Positions 1-8,028 of a stretch of 64,000 bases of DNA are shown piece by piece (the stretch's first letter is position 1; the number at the start of each line of letters is the position of its first letter). The stretch covers positions 24,960 to 88,959 of the forward strand of contig CAYZVS010000003.1 of NCBI GenBank assembly GCA_964482085.1. The letters run 5' to 3'. The notes beneath the pieces were generated by a model. It did not search any database. It was not told the origin of the DNA and saw only the letters and a program-made list of their open reading frames with translations. The translations under genes were made by a program, and so were the position numbers. Source of the DNA: CAIXDN01 sp964482085. Lineage in GTDB: Bacteria; Patescibacteriota; Patescibacteriia; 2-12-FULL-60-25.

Positions 1-54
1 TGCAAGGCTTCGTTCTGAGCTGTTGAGCCAGGTTGAAATGGTCATGGTGGACAT
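1..54 (-). CDS. 5' end of a leftward gene running off the window (partial)
   Basis: An open frame reads leftward from ATG at 54 to the window edge and encodes only about 18 residues, starting Met-Ser-Thr-Met-Thr-Ile-Ser. A -10-like TAGAAT at 68-63 ends 8 nt before the ATG, matching the leaderless pattern of neighbouring genes. A second ATG lies at codon 4. The fragment is too short to identify. The Met-Thr-Ile-x-x-Trp-Leu start is reminiscent of PrmC/HemK methyltransferases, but that is only a guess. Confidence 0.4.
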   Translation of the reverse strand, partial: MSTMTISTWLNSSERSLA

Positions 55-98
55 CTTGCCAAATTCTACTCGATTCCGTATTATTCCGCTACGTTTGC

Positions 99-175
99 GG
101 ACGTTTAGCTCAGCTGGTTAGAGCGTTCGATTCACATTCGAAAGGTCGCTGGTTCGATCCCAGCAACGTCCACCA
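99..175 (+). tRNA. tRNA-Val (anticodon CAC)
   Basis: A full cloverleaf of 77 nt. The acceptor stem GGACGTT pairs with AACGTCC, followed by discriminator A and an encoded CCA. The anticodon stem TTCGA/TCGAA encloses loop TTCACAT with anticodon CAC, which reads GUG valine codons. The T arm contains the usual GGTTCGATCC core. A short hairpin follows immediately. Confidence 0.95.
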
Positions 176-183
176 TCGATGCT

Positions 184-200
184 CCCCGCTAAAAGCGGGG
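184..200 (+). terminator. Hairpin terminator after tRNA-Val
   Basis: A perfect 7-bp stem CCCCGCT/AGCGGGG with a 3-nt loop is followed by a short T-rich stretch. It lies 8 nt after the tRNA CCA end. Confidence 0.7.
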
Positions 201-207
201 TTCGTTG

Positions 208-213
208 TATCAT
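208..213 (+). promoter_or_regulatory. -10 box TATCAT, leaderless start
   Basis: TATCAT ends 6 nt before ATG 220. A typical -10 to +1 distance would put the transcript start at or next to the start codon. Confidence 0.5.
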
Positions 214-219
214 AGATCT

Positions 220-1236
220 ATGTCTAATCTTGTCTCCATTGCTGCCGGCCATATCCGCGATATTTTGGCTGGAGCCATCAAACGCACTCCTGAAGAGCGC
301 GTGATTGTCATTCATGATCGTGAATCTAAATTAGCCAGTATCATGACTGATGCATATCGTGAAGCGATACCGGATGGACAATTCATTAATTTTGCTGAAA
401 CAAATGCAGCTGCAATTTTAAGCTTGATCGATTCGCTTGCTTCAGGAGATCTTGTTATTTTAGTTCAGTCCGCTAACTTTCGACTGAATGAATTTCGTCT
501 TCGTATCGAGCTTTTTAAGCGTAAGTTGAAGGCGATTGAGCATGTGCACTTAAATCGCATGTCGGAAGACCAATATGCAACTTGGATCGATGCTCTGGCT
601 TTTGATAAAGATTATTTACAGACAAAAGGTTTGGGATTAAAGGCTCTGCTCGATCAGGCAAAGACCGTAAAAATTATCGGCAAAGATACAGAACTTGTTT
701 GGGAAGGTGGATTGGAGGAATGTAAATTGAATATCGGGGATTATACGGGAATGGAAAACATCGGGGGCACATTTCCGATTGGCGAAGTATTTACGGAAGC
801 GCGTGATTTATCAAAGGTGAATGGCACGTTTCGTATCTACGCATTTGCTGGCGATGATTTCATGGTTCGTTTTCATGAGCCGTTTCTGTGCCTCGTGAAA
901 GACGGAATTTTGGAGGCGGGGGAAGACGCGCCAGAAGAATTTAAGAGCATCGTTGAGTTGATTCGTGCGGAAGAGCGTGTGCTTGTGCGTGAGCTTGGCG
1001 TTGGTCTCAATCGAGCTATCTCACGTGAGACGCCTGTGAACGACATTACCGCCTTTGAGCGTGTGCTCGGGTTGCATATGTCGCTTGGTGAGAAGCATGG
1101 GGTCTATAAAAAACCAGGCCTGACTCCATCAAAAACACGTTATCATGTGGATGTATTTCCGGCTTTTGAGCGCTTAGAAGTAGATGGCGTGGTTGTGTTT
1201 GATAATACGCTTGCCAATAACAAAATACTGGCGTAG
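220..1236 (+). CDS. M29-like (AmpS family) aminopeptidase
   Basis: Encodes 338 aa. The C-terminal half carries features of M29 metallo-aminopeptidases: a Gly-Glu-Val-Phe-Thr motif (E189), Arg-Glu-Leu-Gly (E258), Gly-Glu-Lys-His-Gly (H293) with a Tyr three residues later, and His-Val-Asp (H309, D311). These match in order the two-metal ligand set known for M29 enzymes. The protein is shorter than typical members (about 400 aa), mainly at the N-terminus. The likely role is removing N-terminal residues from peptides in the cytoplasm; no signal peptide is seen. ATG 220 was chosen over an in-frame ATG at 205 because a -10 box lies between them. The family assignment rests on motif order only. Confidence 0.7.
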   Translation: MSNLVSIAAGHIRDILAGAIKRTPEERVIVIHDRESKLASIMTDAYREAIPDGQFINFAETNAAAILSLIDSLASGDLVILVQSANFRLNEFRLRIELFKRKLKAIEHVHLNRMSEDQYATWIDALAFDKDYLQTKGLGLKALLDQAKTVKIIGKDTELVWEGGLEECKLNIGDYTGMENIGGTFPIGEVFTEARDLSKVNGTFRIYAFAGDDFMVRFHEPFLCLVKDGILEAGEDAPEEFKSIVELIRAEERVLVRELGVGLNRAISRETPVNDITAFERVLGLHMSLGEKHGVYKKPGLTPSKTRYHVDVFPAFERLEVDGVVVFDNTLANNKILA

Positions 1237-1245
1237 GTTCCGGAT

Positions 1246-1482
1246 ATGATTTGGGCTGTTGTTATCGCCATCACTGTGCACGTATTTGCTTACTGGATCT
1301 ATAAGATCGGAAGCAGTGTACTCGAGCAGGAAAACCACTTCCTTGGAGCGGTTGGTGCCTTTTTGGTTGTGTTTACGGTCGCTGCGATTGGTATGAGCTT
1401 TATTATTCCCAGTCCTACAGGTGAGTCGGATATCATGGCGATTCCTCGTACGTGGATGCATCCAGTATTTGCCGCGGAGTAA
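1246..1482 (+). CDS. Small two-helix membrane protein
   Basis: A 78-aa protein with two hydrophobic segments, about residues 1-18 and 30-55, joined by a short polar loop containing Glu-Gln-Glu-Asn-His. It starts 9 nt after the stop of the M29-like gene, so it is probably co-transcribed. No family is recognised and no catalytic motif is visible. It is kept as a gene because the frame is open between two real genes and the composition is clearly membrane-like. Confidence 0.6.
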   Translation: MIWAVVIAITVHVFAYWIYKIGSSVLEQENHFLGAVGAFLVVFTVAAIGMSFIIPSPTGESDIMAIPRTWMHPVFAAE

Positions 1483-1510
1483 CAAACGGGCCCAATTGGG
1501 ATCGTTTTGG

Positions 1511-1516
1511 TATAAT
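1511..1516 (+). promoter_or_regulatory. Consensus -10 box TATAAT, leaderless start
   Basis: A perfect TATAAT ends 6 nt before ATG 1523, leaving no room for a Shine-Dalgarno site. A leaderless transcript is predicted. Confidence 0.65.
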
Positions 1517-1522
1517 CGAAGT

Positions 1523-2788
1523 ATGAAACAACGTCTCTTTTGGCTCTTTGCCGTGGTGGTTCTCTTGGCTTTCGGTGGTTTTCTCTATGTTGCCTGGCCA
1601 TATCGAGGATTGGTGCCAACGCTTGTTCCGCCCTCTGTCGACCTTGGAAATGCCGGACCCATCGGACCTTTGGCTACAAATACTCAAGATGGTCAGCCTG
1701 GTAAAAATGAAACAGGTTTACCGTTGAAAATACCGCAAGGTTTTTCCATGAATGTGTTTGCAAAAGAGTTAGGCTCTCCAAGAGACCTTTTGTCTGTTAC
1801 CGATGGAACGTTGCTAGTGAGTATTCCCGCACAAGGGAACGTTGTTCTTTTAGAAGATATAGATCGCGATGGTATCGCCGAGACAACAAAAATTGTTTTA
1901 TCAGGATTGAATAAACCGCATGGTCTAGCGATGACGGATATTTTTCCAGGTGAGTCAACCGCAACGCTGTATGTTGCGGAAACAGATGCCCTTGTTCAAT
2001 ATTCGTATGATATAAGCAAACAGCAGGCTACCGATAGAAAAGTATTAGCAAAACTATCAACGGGTGGCCGCCATACGAGCAGATCACTTTTATTAGTAGG
2101 AAACGCTCTTTATGTTGCGAATGGTTCTTCTTGCGATGTTTGTCATGAAGAAGATGCACAACGTGCAGCAATATGGCGATATGATCTCGATACCCAAACA
2201 TTTGAACTCTATGCGAGAGGGTTACGCAATTCTGTCTTTTTGACAAAGCGCGATACAACCGATGAGATTTGGGCGACAGAAATGGGTCGTGATTTTTTGG
2301 GAGATGAATTACCTCCTGATGAAATCAATGTTATCGAAAAAGACAAGAATTATGGTTGGCCTGTTTGTTATGGAAAGAATATCCACGACACAGTTTTTGA
2401 TAAAAATACGTATATCCGGAATCCGTGCATGGAGCCATTTGAAACACCGAGCAAGATTGATTTACCTGCACATTCTGCCCCACTCGGATTGTATTTTCTT
2501 CCTCTGACGAGTGCTTCCGGAAAATGGAGCAGTTATTCGGGCGATCTACTTGTCGCATATCACGGATCTTGGAATCGTACCGAACCAACAGGATATAAGA
2601 TTCGACGATTTGTTCTTGATGACGCTGGCAACGTTATAAAAGATGAAGACTTTCTTTCAGGTTGGTTGGATGATTCAAGCGTCCTTGGTCGCCCAGTTGA
2701 TATCGAATACAGCGCAAGCACGGAAGACCTGTACATTTCCGATGATCGTGCGGGTTTGGTGTATCGTGTGACGGCGCCTAAACAATAA
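1523..2788 (+). CDS. PQQ-dependent sugar (sorbosone-type) dehydrogenase-like protein
   Basis: Encodes 421 aa with an N-terminal membrane anchor or signal (residues 6-26), so the catalytic part is outside the membrane. The body is a six-bladed beta-propeller of the soluble glucose/sorbosone dehydrogenase type. Signs are the Pro-Gln-Gly-Phe opening, a Lys-Pro-His-Gly-Leu strand, the Cys-Asp-Val-Cys-His loop typical of this family, the Gly-Leu-Arg-Asn-Ser segment and a Tyr-Gly-Trp-Pro loop. Known members oxidise sugars with PQQ and calcium. No PQQ synthesis genes are in the window, so cofactor and substrate are unproven. The 3' end overlaps the convergent neighbour by 11 nt. Confidence 0.75.
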   Translation: MKQRLFWLFAVVVLLAFGGFLYVAWPYRGLVPTLVPPSVDLGNAGPIGPLATNTQDGQPGKNETGLPLKIPQGFSMNVFAKELGSPRDLLSVTDGTLLVSIPAQGNVVLLEDIDRDGIAETTKIVLSGLNKPHGLAMTDIFPGESTATLYVAETDALVQYSYDISKQQATDRKVLAKLSTGGRHTSRSLLLVGNALYVANGSSCDVCHEEDAQRAAIWRYDLDTQTFELYARGLRNSVFLTKRDTTDEIWATEMGRDFLGDELPPDEINVIEKDKNYGWPVCYGKNIHDTVFDKNTYIRNPCMEPFETPSKIDLPAHSAPLGLYFLPLTSASGKWSSYSGDLLVAYHGSWNRTEPTGYKIRRFVLDDAGNVIKDEDFLSGWLDDSSVLGRPVDIEYSASTEDLYISDDRAGLVYRVTAPKQ

Positions 2789-4115
2789 GCGGAAGTTCTG
2801 CGAGATCCATTTTTTCACCCGTAATGATTTGCTCGATGCGATATGCGCCGTGGGTCGGGGCTTCGATGTAACCGTTCCAAGCAAAGCGCGCGAGACCACC
2901 GGACTCAATCCAGTCAAAGAGCCATTCATTGGCATACTTGGGATCAAGTTGGGATGTTCCGGCATTTACGGCTTCTAACCAACGCTTGTTGAAATCTTCT
3001 TGTGATCCGATCGGTGGAGCCATGATGATCGCGAGACCAAGCCCCGCATAAAAAGAAAGTTCGCTGGGCTTGGTCCAGAGAATGTCTGTGGTGCGCAGTG
3101 TACGGGCAAATTGTCGGAAATATGTCGGACGATCGTCATGCCAGTGGATGTGAAGATTTTTCTCGATGGCGCGCTTCATACCTAGGCTGATCGCGGCATT
3201 TCGGAATTCGTCCGCAAGGTGTTTGCGAGTACCAGCTTCTAGATTGAGACGAACACGACCTTGAAGAATAGACGGCTTTAAACTGGTCATGAGATCGATC
3301 GCGAGTTGATGTTGAGCACCGGCTCCGCCAACGGAAAAGGTGACGGTTAGCGGATGTGTTTTTTTGAAATTACAAAGTGGTTCACCTAGATTTTGTTTTA
3401 AGACATCGGTGTACTTGTTGATAAAAATTCCGTTTGGGTCGAGGTTGCAGATTCTTGCAGCCAGATCTTTTTTTACGATCGTCGCCTCTGGTCCTCCGAT
3501 ACTTGGTTTTGGGAGGGGAAAGCCGGTGAGGAAAATATTCTCCTCGCGCACCCCGTAAAGCTTTAAGCGCTCAACGACACGACCATTTGCCGCAAAATAT
3601 TTGATGCGAGATTTCTTAGGGTCAAGTGGCGCCCAGGCGCGTGAAACGTCCGCGTCGCATGTGACGAGGTAAATGTCTCCCGGATATCCGTGCTCTTCTG
3701 CGGCAAATGCCGGAATAAAGAATGTAGAGATTAATGGAAGACGATGTTTAGCGAGTTTTTCCACCAGATGTTTTCCTAGTTTTTGCTTTCTGATCATCCG
3801 GTAGATTTGGCGGAGCTGGAGTGAGGGTCGGCTCAAATCGCGCTGTGGATAAAAGTCCGGGATACGTTGAAACATATCCATGAAGTTAAATGCGGCTTGA
3901 CCTATGCCTGGAATCGGCTGAAGTCGGGACACGATTTCATAGATTTTTCTGGTTCCGTCCCAGCGTTTTTTTTCCTTTTCAGGAATTCCGGGGTAGTTGT
4001 TGGCCGTTACGATATCGCCGTAAGCAAGGTCCTCCAAACCAAAAGCCGCGCGTTCATGGCCATAGCCCATGTTCACGCTTACGACCCATGCTTTTTTACT
4101 CGCATGCCCTGACAT
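2778..4115 (-). CDS. GT-B-fold glycosyltransferase-like protein (MurG/MGDG-synthase-like N-terminus)
   Basis: Encodes 445 aa. Residues 11-24 form a beta strand followed by Asn-Met-Gly-Tyr-Gly-His-Glu-Arg-Ala-Ala. This resembles the glycine-rich Gly-x-Gly-His-x-x-Ala loop that opens MurG and diacylglycerol glucosyltransferases. Near residue 270 a Phe-Ser-Val-Gly-Gly-Ala-Gly-Ala segment could open the second Rossmann half, and Pro-Ser-Glu-Leu-Ser-Phe-Tyr-Ala-Gly-Leu resembles a nucleotide-sugar site. The donor and acceptor are unknown. ATG 4115 was preferred to 4178 because the longer form would overlap the upstream gene and because a TATGAT box lies 12 nt upstream. It could be a lineage-specific family without sugar transfer activity. 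Confidence 0.55.
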   Translation of the reverse strand: MSGHASKKAWVVSVNMGYGHERAAFGLEDLAYGDIVTANNYPGIPEKEKKRWDGTRKIYEIVSRLQPIPGIGQAAFNFMDMFQRIPDFYPQRDLSRPSLQLRQIYRMIRKQKLGKHLVEKLAKHRLPLISTFFIPAFAAEEHGYPGDIYLVTCDADVSRAWAPLDPKKSRIKYFAANGRVVERLKLYGVREENIFLTGFPLPKPSIGGPEATIVKKDLAARICNLDPNGIFINKYTDVLKQNLGEPLCNFKKTHPLTVTFSVGGAGAQHQLAIDLMTSLKPSILQGRVRLNLEAGTRKHLADEFRNAAISLGMKRAIEKNLHIHWHDDRPTYFRQFARTLRTTDILWTKPSELSFYAGLGLAIIMAPPIGSQEDFNKRWLEAVNAGTSQLDPKYANEWLFDWIESGGLARFAWNGYIEAPTHGAYRIEQIITGEKMDLAELPLIV

Positions 4116-4134
4116 GCGAGTCAGTTTATCATAC

Positions 4135-4581
4135 TTATTTTTTCCGATGCTCTCTTGATTTGCGCGGTTCGACTTCATCCGTCTCTTCCTTCATGTCTAT
4201 TTCACGGATGTATGTTTCAAAGTTTTTTTCGTAGCGCTCCTCGACTAGGCGATCGAGCGCATCGCTTTTAAGCGATGTCGATTTTTTTCCGAGTTCTTTG
4301 ATGGTTTCATCTTTAGCGCGATGCCAAGCCCATTCATCTGTATAAACATACCAAGCGTAATTCCACAGATCGTCTTCTGTCTCATGTAACATCGCGTGCG
4401 CGCGTTCTTCTGAGACACCTAGGATTTCTTCTAGTTTAGAAAGTGAGTCCGGATAAGCGGATTCTTCTAGACCCTGTTCACGTCGAACAAGACTTTCTGC
4501 AACAAAGCGTTGCAATAAGCCTCGATGAAACTCTTCTAGATCACGTTTTGGGAGTGTGAGTGAGATGTATTCCTGATACAT
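4135..4581 (-). CDS. Hypothetical charged cytoplasmic protein
   Basis: A 148-aa, highly charged, mostly helical protein rich in Glu, Lys and Arg, with a Lys/Arg-rich tail (Arg-Lys-Ser-Arg-Glu-His-Arg-Lys-Lys). It has no signal peptide or membrane segment. It starts only 3 nt after the DUF5671 gene ends and is followed 19 nt later by the GT-B-like gene, so the three form a leftward cluster. No family is recognised. Residues 45-75 contain a short helix-turn-helix-like stretch, but this is not convincing as a DNA-binding domain. Confidence 0.7.
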   Translation of the reverse strand: MYQEYISLTLPKRDLEEFHRGLLQRFVAESLVRREQGLEESAYPDSLSKLEEILGVSEERAHAMLHETEDDLWNYAWYVYTDEWAWHRAKDETIKELGKKSTSLKSDALDRLVEERYEKNFETYIREIDMKEETDEVEPRKSREHRKK

Positions 4582-4584
4582 AGG

Positions 4585-5724
4585 TTATCGGACATTTAGC
4601 GGAGCTTCTTTTATGACCTCTACTTCTTTTATCGTCTGTGCATCCGTTGGTTTGCGAACATCTACCGGGAAACATGTGCGACCCTCGCCATGTTGCCAGA
4701 ACTCGGTGCCGGTTGGCGCATATGCCTCGTTGGATTCTGGTGAGGTTGGCATTGTAAAGGTGGCGCAAAGCTCGTAGCTATCGGTGTCGGTGATGATGTA
4801 TTCATATGGGCTACTGGTTTCCGGATCGAGGATCGAGCTGATATTGGTGTCGCGTTCTGCGCTTAGCGTTTCAAGATCGCGGGGAAGGGCTTTTTTCAGG
4901 TTCCAGTAATTATCGATTGCATAACTGATTGATTGCAATTCCGAGATGCGTCGATCATCAAAGCGACGAGCACGTTCTTTTGCCGGAGAGCCGGCGGTCC
5001 AGAGGCCTCCGATAGCCGTGATCGTGACAAAGGCGACAACGATTCCGATAAATGTCTTGAGTCCGGTTGGATAGGCTTTCCATGTGCGAGGTGTTTCTTT
5101 TTCTTCACCGCGTAAGTCCCAAAGATAATATCCAAAGGTTGAGCCGGCGATTAGTAGAACGATCAACACTTTGAGCAGGAAACGCGTCGTGATTTCTCCA
5201 CTCAATAAATAGGTAACAAGCGTGATTAAGTCGCCAATGATTACGCCGGCTGCGACAAAAAGCGTGACATAAGTAAGCCATTTACGGACTTTAGAGGAGC
5301 GCTTTTCTGGATCTTTGGCAATCGCCTGACGCAACATGCGCGACATCCAGAAGAATACTGGGAAGGTAATGATGAGTGCGGCTGTTGCAGAACGGATGAT
5401 CGCGGTCGTCGACTCGTAGATATAGGAATACTCGAGCGCATCCGGAAACCAGCGATTAACGAATTGGAAGAGAATCGTGCCGAGGCTGATCGAGCTGATG
5501 TAAAGCGTGAGGAAGAGCACGAGATACATGAAAGCTTCGCGGGCCGAGAGATAGGGTTTGCGTTTGGGAACGGCAACTGGAAAATCAATATCCGCGTATG
5601 TATCGAGAGCGGTGCCGATTTCATCATCTTGCCAACCCGCTTCTTTTAGAGCTTTAGCCATTTTTTCTCTAGAGAGGCCTTTTTCTAAGCCTTGTTTTAC
5701 AAACAATTGCAGGTCGGTATTCAT
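4585..5724 (-). CDS. DUF5671-type polytopic membrane protein
   Basis: Encodes 379 aa. A short N-terminal helical module (residues 1-45) is followed by five hydrophobic segments between about residues 62 and 245. The segment Ser-Ala-Arg-Glu-Ala-Phe-Met-Tyr-Leu is typical of DUF5671 proteins, which are common in Patescibacteria and have no known function. The C-terminal roughly 120 residues after the last helix are soluble and probably extracytoplasmic, beginning near the Lys-Glu-Arg-Ala-Arg-Arg sequence also seen after pilin-type anchors. A TACTAT box lies just upstream of the ATG. It heads the leftward cluster. Confidence 0.75.
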   Translation of the reverse strand: MNTDLQLFVKQGLEKGLSREKMAKALKEAGWQDDEIGTALDTYADIDFPVAVPKRKPYLSAREAFMYLVLFLTLYISSISLGTILFQFVNRWFPDALEYSYIYESTTAIIRSATAALIITFPVFFWMSRMLRQAIAKDPEKRSSKVRKWLTYVTLFVAAGVIIGDLITLVTYLLSGEITTRFLLKVLIVLLIAGSTFGYYLWDLRGEEKETPRTWKAYPTGLKTFIGIVVAFVTITAIGGLWTAGSPAKERARRFDDRRISELQSISYAIDNYWNLKKALPRDLETLSAERDTNISSILDPETSSPYEYIITDTDSYELCATFTMPTSPESNEAYAPTGTEFWQHGEGRTCFPVDVRKPTDAQTIKEVEVIKEAPLNVR

Positions 5725-5767
5725 ATAAGGATATAGTAGTAAAAATAGGGGTATTTGTCCAAAAGAG

Positions 5768-5798
5768 GATCCCTGCCGAGTATGACTTGGCAGGGATC
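5768..5798 (-). terminator. Terminator of the 97-aa orphan cassette
   Basis: A 13-bp stem, GATCCCTGCCGAG with CTTGGCAGGGATC (one G-T pair) and a 5-nt loop. Read leftward it is followed by TCCTCTTTT. It overlaps the stop codon of the leftward gene. Confidence 0.8.
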
Positions 5799-6090
5799 AG
5801 GTAGGGGGTCTTTTTCGACATGCGTCGAGATGGGTATCGGAGAGAAGGAACAGGCGGATCTTAGTCCAGACTCCACTCCGAGCCTGATTCAGCAGGCGTT
5901 CATAACGTCCGCGCTCGGTGATGTCGATAGCAACATCAAATGAGTAGTTGCCGAAAGGCTCGCTCGTGACGATGGCCGCGAGATGCATTCCTTGCGGAAT
6001 GAGAATCGGCCAGGTTTTTTCTGCTAAGTCGAGCTGTTCAAAACCGTGTTGTTCAACTCTGTCCGGTCTTAGAAAGTGCTCATTTTTCAT
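5797..6090 (-). CDS. Orphan 97-aa protein with strong Shine-Dalgarno
   Basis: Start ATG 6090 is fixed by a perfect AGGAGG located 9 nt upstream. An in-frame ATG at 6147 has no such signal and lies inside the promoter. The product is 97 aa, soluble, with no recognised motif. The central part (Ala-Ala-Ile-Val-Thr-Ser-Glu, then Asp-Val-Ala-Ile-Asp-Ile-Thr) looks beta-rich and the end is basic. The gene is a stand-alone unit with TTGACA-17-TACGTT promoter, leader, ribosome site, short reading frame and near-perfect terminator. It is one of a set of similar cassettes in this window. Confidence 0.7.
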   Translation of the reverse strand: MKNEHFLRPDRVEQHGFEQLDLAEKTWPILIPQGMHLAAIVTSEPFGNYSFDVAIDITERGRYERLLNQARSGVWTKIRLFLLSDTHLDACRKRPPT

Positions 6091-6118
6091 GGTATCCGGC
6101 CTCCTACCGGAATACTTG

Positions 6119-6147
6119 AACGTAGACCAAAACGGGTTCCTTGTCAA
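6119..6147 (-). promoter_or_regulatory. TTGACA-17-TACGTT promoter of the 97-aa cassette
   Basis: Read leftward, TTGACA at 6147-6142 is followed after exactly 17 nt by TACGTT at 6124-6119. The start codon lies 28 nt further on, behind AGGAGG. Confidence 0.6.
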
Positions 6148-6171
6148 TTCCCTTGCGGAGGGTGATTATGG

Positions 6172-7320
6172 TTGTCTATGGCTAAAGATGTGAAGCAGGC
6201 GTCTCTTGAATTGCATGAGAAGTTAAAGGGGAAAATTCGAATACAGCCGACATGTGAGATCGAGACGAAAGAGGATCTTTCTTTGGTCTATTCTCCGGGC
6301 GTTGGTGCGGTTGCTCAAGCGATCGCGGAAGATGCCTCAGCTGTTGATCGATATACCTGGCGCAAGAATACGGTTGCGATTGTTTCCGACGGTTCAGCTG
6401 TTCTTGGTTTTGGTGATATCGGCTACTTGGCTGTGTTGCCTGTCCTGGAAGGAAAGTCCGCGATCTTTAAGCGATTCTCTGGAATTGATGCGGTGCCGAT
6501 TGTGATCGATACAAAAGATGTGGATGCGTTCGTGGAAACAGTTGCGCATATCGCTCCGTCATTTGGCGCGATTCAAATGGAAGATGTTTCTGCGCCGCGT
6601 TGTTTTGAAATCGAGCGCAAGCTCATGAAACGGCTTGATATGCCTGTGATGCATGACGATCAACATGGAACGGCGATCGTTGTGCTCGCAGGATTAATAA
6701 ATGCATTGAAAGTGACAGGGCGTACGATTGAAAATACGAAAGTTGTGATGAATGGCGCGGGTGCAGCGGGAATCGCTATTGCAAGACTTTTGATTGATGC
6801 TGGGGTGAAAGATTTTGTGATGTGTGACCGACAAGGGGCGATTTATGAAGGGCGTGATGGTTTGAATGATGAAAAGAAAGAGGTGGCGGCGTTTACGAAT
6901 ATCGCTAAACGTTCCGGCACTTTGGCAGAAGTTTCCCAAGAAGCCGATGTTTTGATCGGTGTGTCTGCGGCGGGGGCTTTCACTGCTAATATCGTCAAAA
7001 CAATGGCAAAAGATCCGATTGTGTTTGCGCTTGCAAATCCTGTTCCAGAAATTGATCCGGAATTAGCTAAGTCGGCGGGAGTTGCGGTTATCGCTACAGG
7101 AAGAAGTGATTACGCTAATCAAGTGAATAATGCTTTGTGTTATCCGGGTTTGTTCCGTGGCATGCTTGATCACGGAGTTAAACATGTAACAAAGGACATT
7201 AAGTTGCGAGCGGCGCGAGCGATTGCAGAATCTGTTGTAAATCCGTCCGGAGATATGGTTATTCCTTCAATTTTTGAACCTGGTTTGCATGAGCTGGTTG
7301 CCAAGAGCGTTCAAGGTTAA
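6172..7320 (+). CDS. NAD(P)-dependent malic enzyme
   Basis: Encodes 382 aa, the size of short bacterial malic enzymes. Family marks include the Tyr-Ser-Pro-Gly-Val-Gly substrate loop near residue 40, Val-Ser-Asp-Gly-Ser-Ala, Phe-Gly-Asp-Ile-Gly, the Gln-Met-Glu-Asp-Val-Ser metal site, His-Asp-Asp-Gln-His-Gly-Thr, and a Rossmann loop Gly-Ala-Gly-Ala-Ala-Gly. The reaction is oxidative decarboxylation of malate to pyruvate with reduction of NAD(P), so it links C4 acids to fermentation. A TTG at 6172 has GGAGGGTG 7 nt upstream; ATG 6178 is the alternative start. No other carbon-metabolism genes lie next to it. Confidence 0.92.
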   Translation: MSMAKDVKQASLELHEKLKGKIRIQPTCEIETKEDLSLVYSPGVGAVAQAIAEDASAVDRYTWRKNTVAIVSDGSAVLGFGDIGYLAVLPVLEGKSAIFKRFSGIDAVPIVIDTKDVDAFVETVAHIAPSFGAIQMEDVSAPRCFEIERKLMKRLDMPVMHDDQHGTAIVVLAGLINALKVTGRTIENTKVVMNGAGAAGIAIARLLIDAGVKDFVMCDRQGAIYEGRDGLNDEKKEVAAFTNIAKRSGTLAEVSQEADVLIGVSAAGAFTANIVKTMAKDPIVFALANPVPEIDPELAKSAGVAVIATGRSDYANQVNNALCYPGLFRGMLDHGVKHVTKDIKLRAARAIAESVVNPSGDMVIPSIFEPGLHELVAKSVQG

Positions 7321-7325
7321 TTTTC

Positions 7326-7334
7326 TGCTATACT
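7326..7334 (+). promoter_or_regulatory. Extended -10 box TGC-TATACT before ftsE
   Basis: TGCTATACT ends 7 nt before ATG 7342, predicting transcription from the A of the start codon. It lies 5 nt after the malic enzyme stop. Confidence 0.65.
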
Positions 7335-7341
7335 ATGCCCT

Positions 7342-8028
7342 ATGATCGTCTTAGAGCGCGTAAGTAAGGCTTATGGCCAAAAATCCGTAGGTTTGGATGA
7401 TGTTTCATTACATATTCCGTCTGGAGAGTTTGTTTCTATCGTGGGCCAAAGTGGCGCGGGTAAGACCACGCTCGCAAAACTTTTGATGGCGGAAGAGCAG
7501 CCTTCTGCTGGCCGTATTGAAATTGGAGGTTGGGATATTACTCGCATAAAGCCAAGGGAGATTCCAGAATTGCGTCGACAAATCGGAGTGATCTTTCAGG
7601 ACTATAAGCTTCTTCCCAAGAAAACGGTTTATGAAAATGTTGCATTTGCGTTAGAGGTTGCCGGAGTGAAATCAAAATTGATTCATGAGATTGTTCCACA
7701 GGTGTTGCGTATTGTAGGACTGGAAGAAAAATTTCATCGATTTCCGCAGCAGCTTTCCGGTGGAGAGCAACAGCGTGTTGTGATCGCGCGAGCTCTGGTG
7801 CATCGCCCAAAGGTTTTGTTAGCGGATGAGCCTACGGGAAACCTTGATACTTTGAACACGCAGGACATTATGGATTTGATGGTAAAGATTAATGCGTTTG
7901 GTACAACGGTTGTACTGGTGACGCATAACCGTGAAGTCGTGAATGCCTTGCGTAGACGTGTGATCACTTTGAAAGATGGAAAAGTCGCTTCCGACCAGAA
8001 ACACGGAAAATACACTTTGACCGTATGA
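7342..8028 (+). CDS. ftsE: Cell-division ABC ATPase FtsE
   Basis: Encodes 228 aa, the usual FtsE length. Walker A Gly-Gln-Ser-Gly-Ala-Gly-Lys-Thr begins at residue 35, the signature Leu-Ser-Gly-Gly-Glu-Gln-Gln is at 138-144, and Walker B Leu-Leu-Ala-Asp-Glu-Pro-Thr-Gly is around 159-166. FtsE powers FtsX at the septum, where the complex switches on peptidoglycan hydrolases. The stop codon overlaps the ftsX start as ATGA, so the two are translationally coupled. The start is set by the extended -10 box ending 7 nt upstream. Confidence 0.95.
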   Translation: MIVLERVSKAYGQKSVGLDDVSLHIPSGEFVSIVGQSGAGKTTLAKLLMAEEQPSAGRIEIGGWDITRIKPREIPELRRQIGVIFQDYKLLPKKTVYENVAFALEVAGVKSKLIHEIVPQVLRIVGLEEKFHRFPQQLSGGEQQRVVIARALVHRPKVLLADEPTGNLDTLNTQDIMDLMVKINAFGTTVVLVTHNREVVNALRRRVITLKDGKVASDQKHGKYTLTV

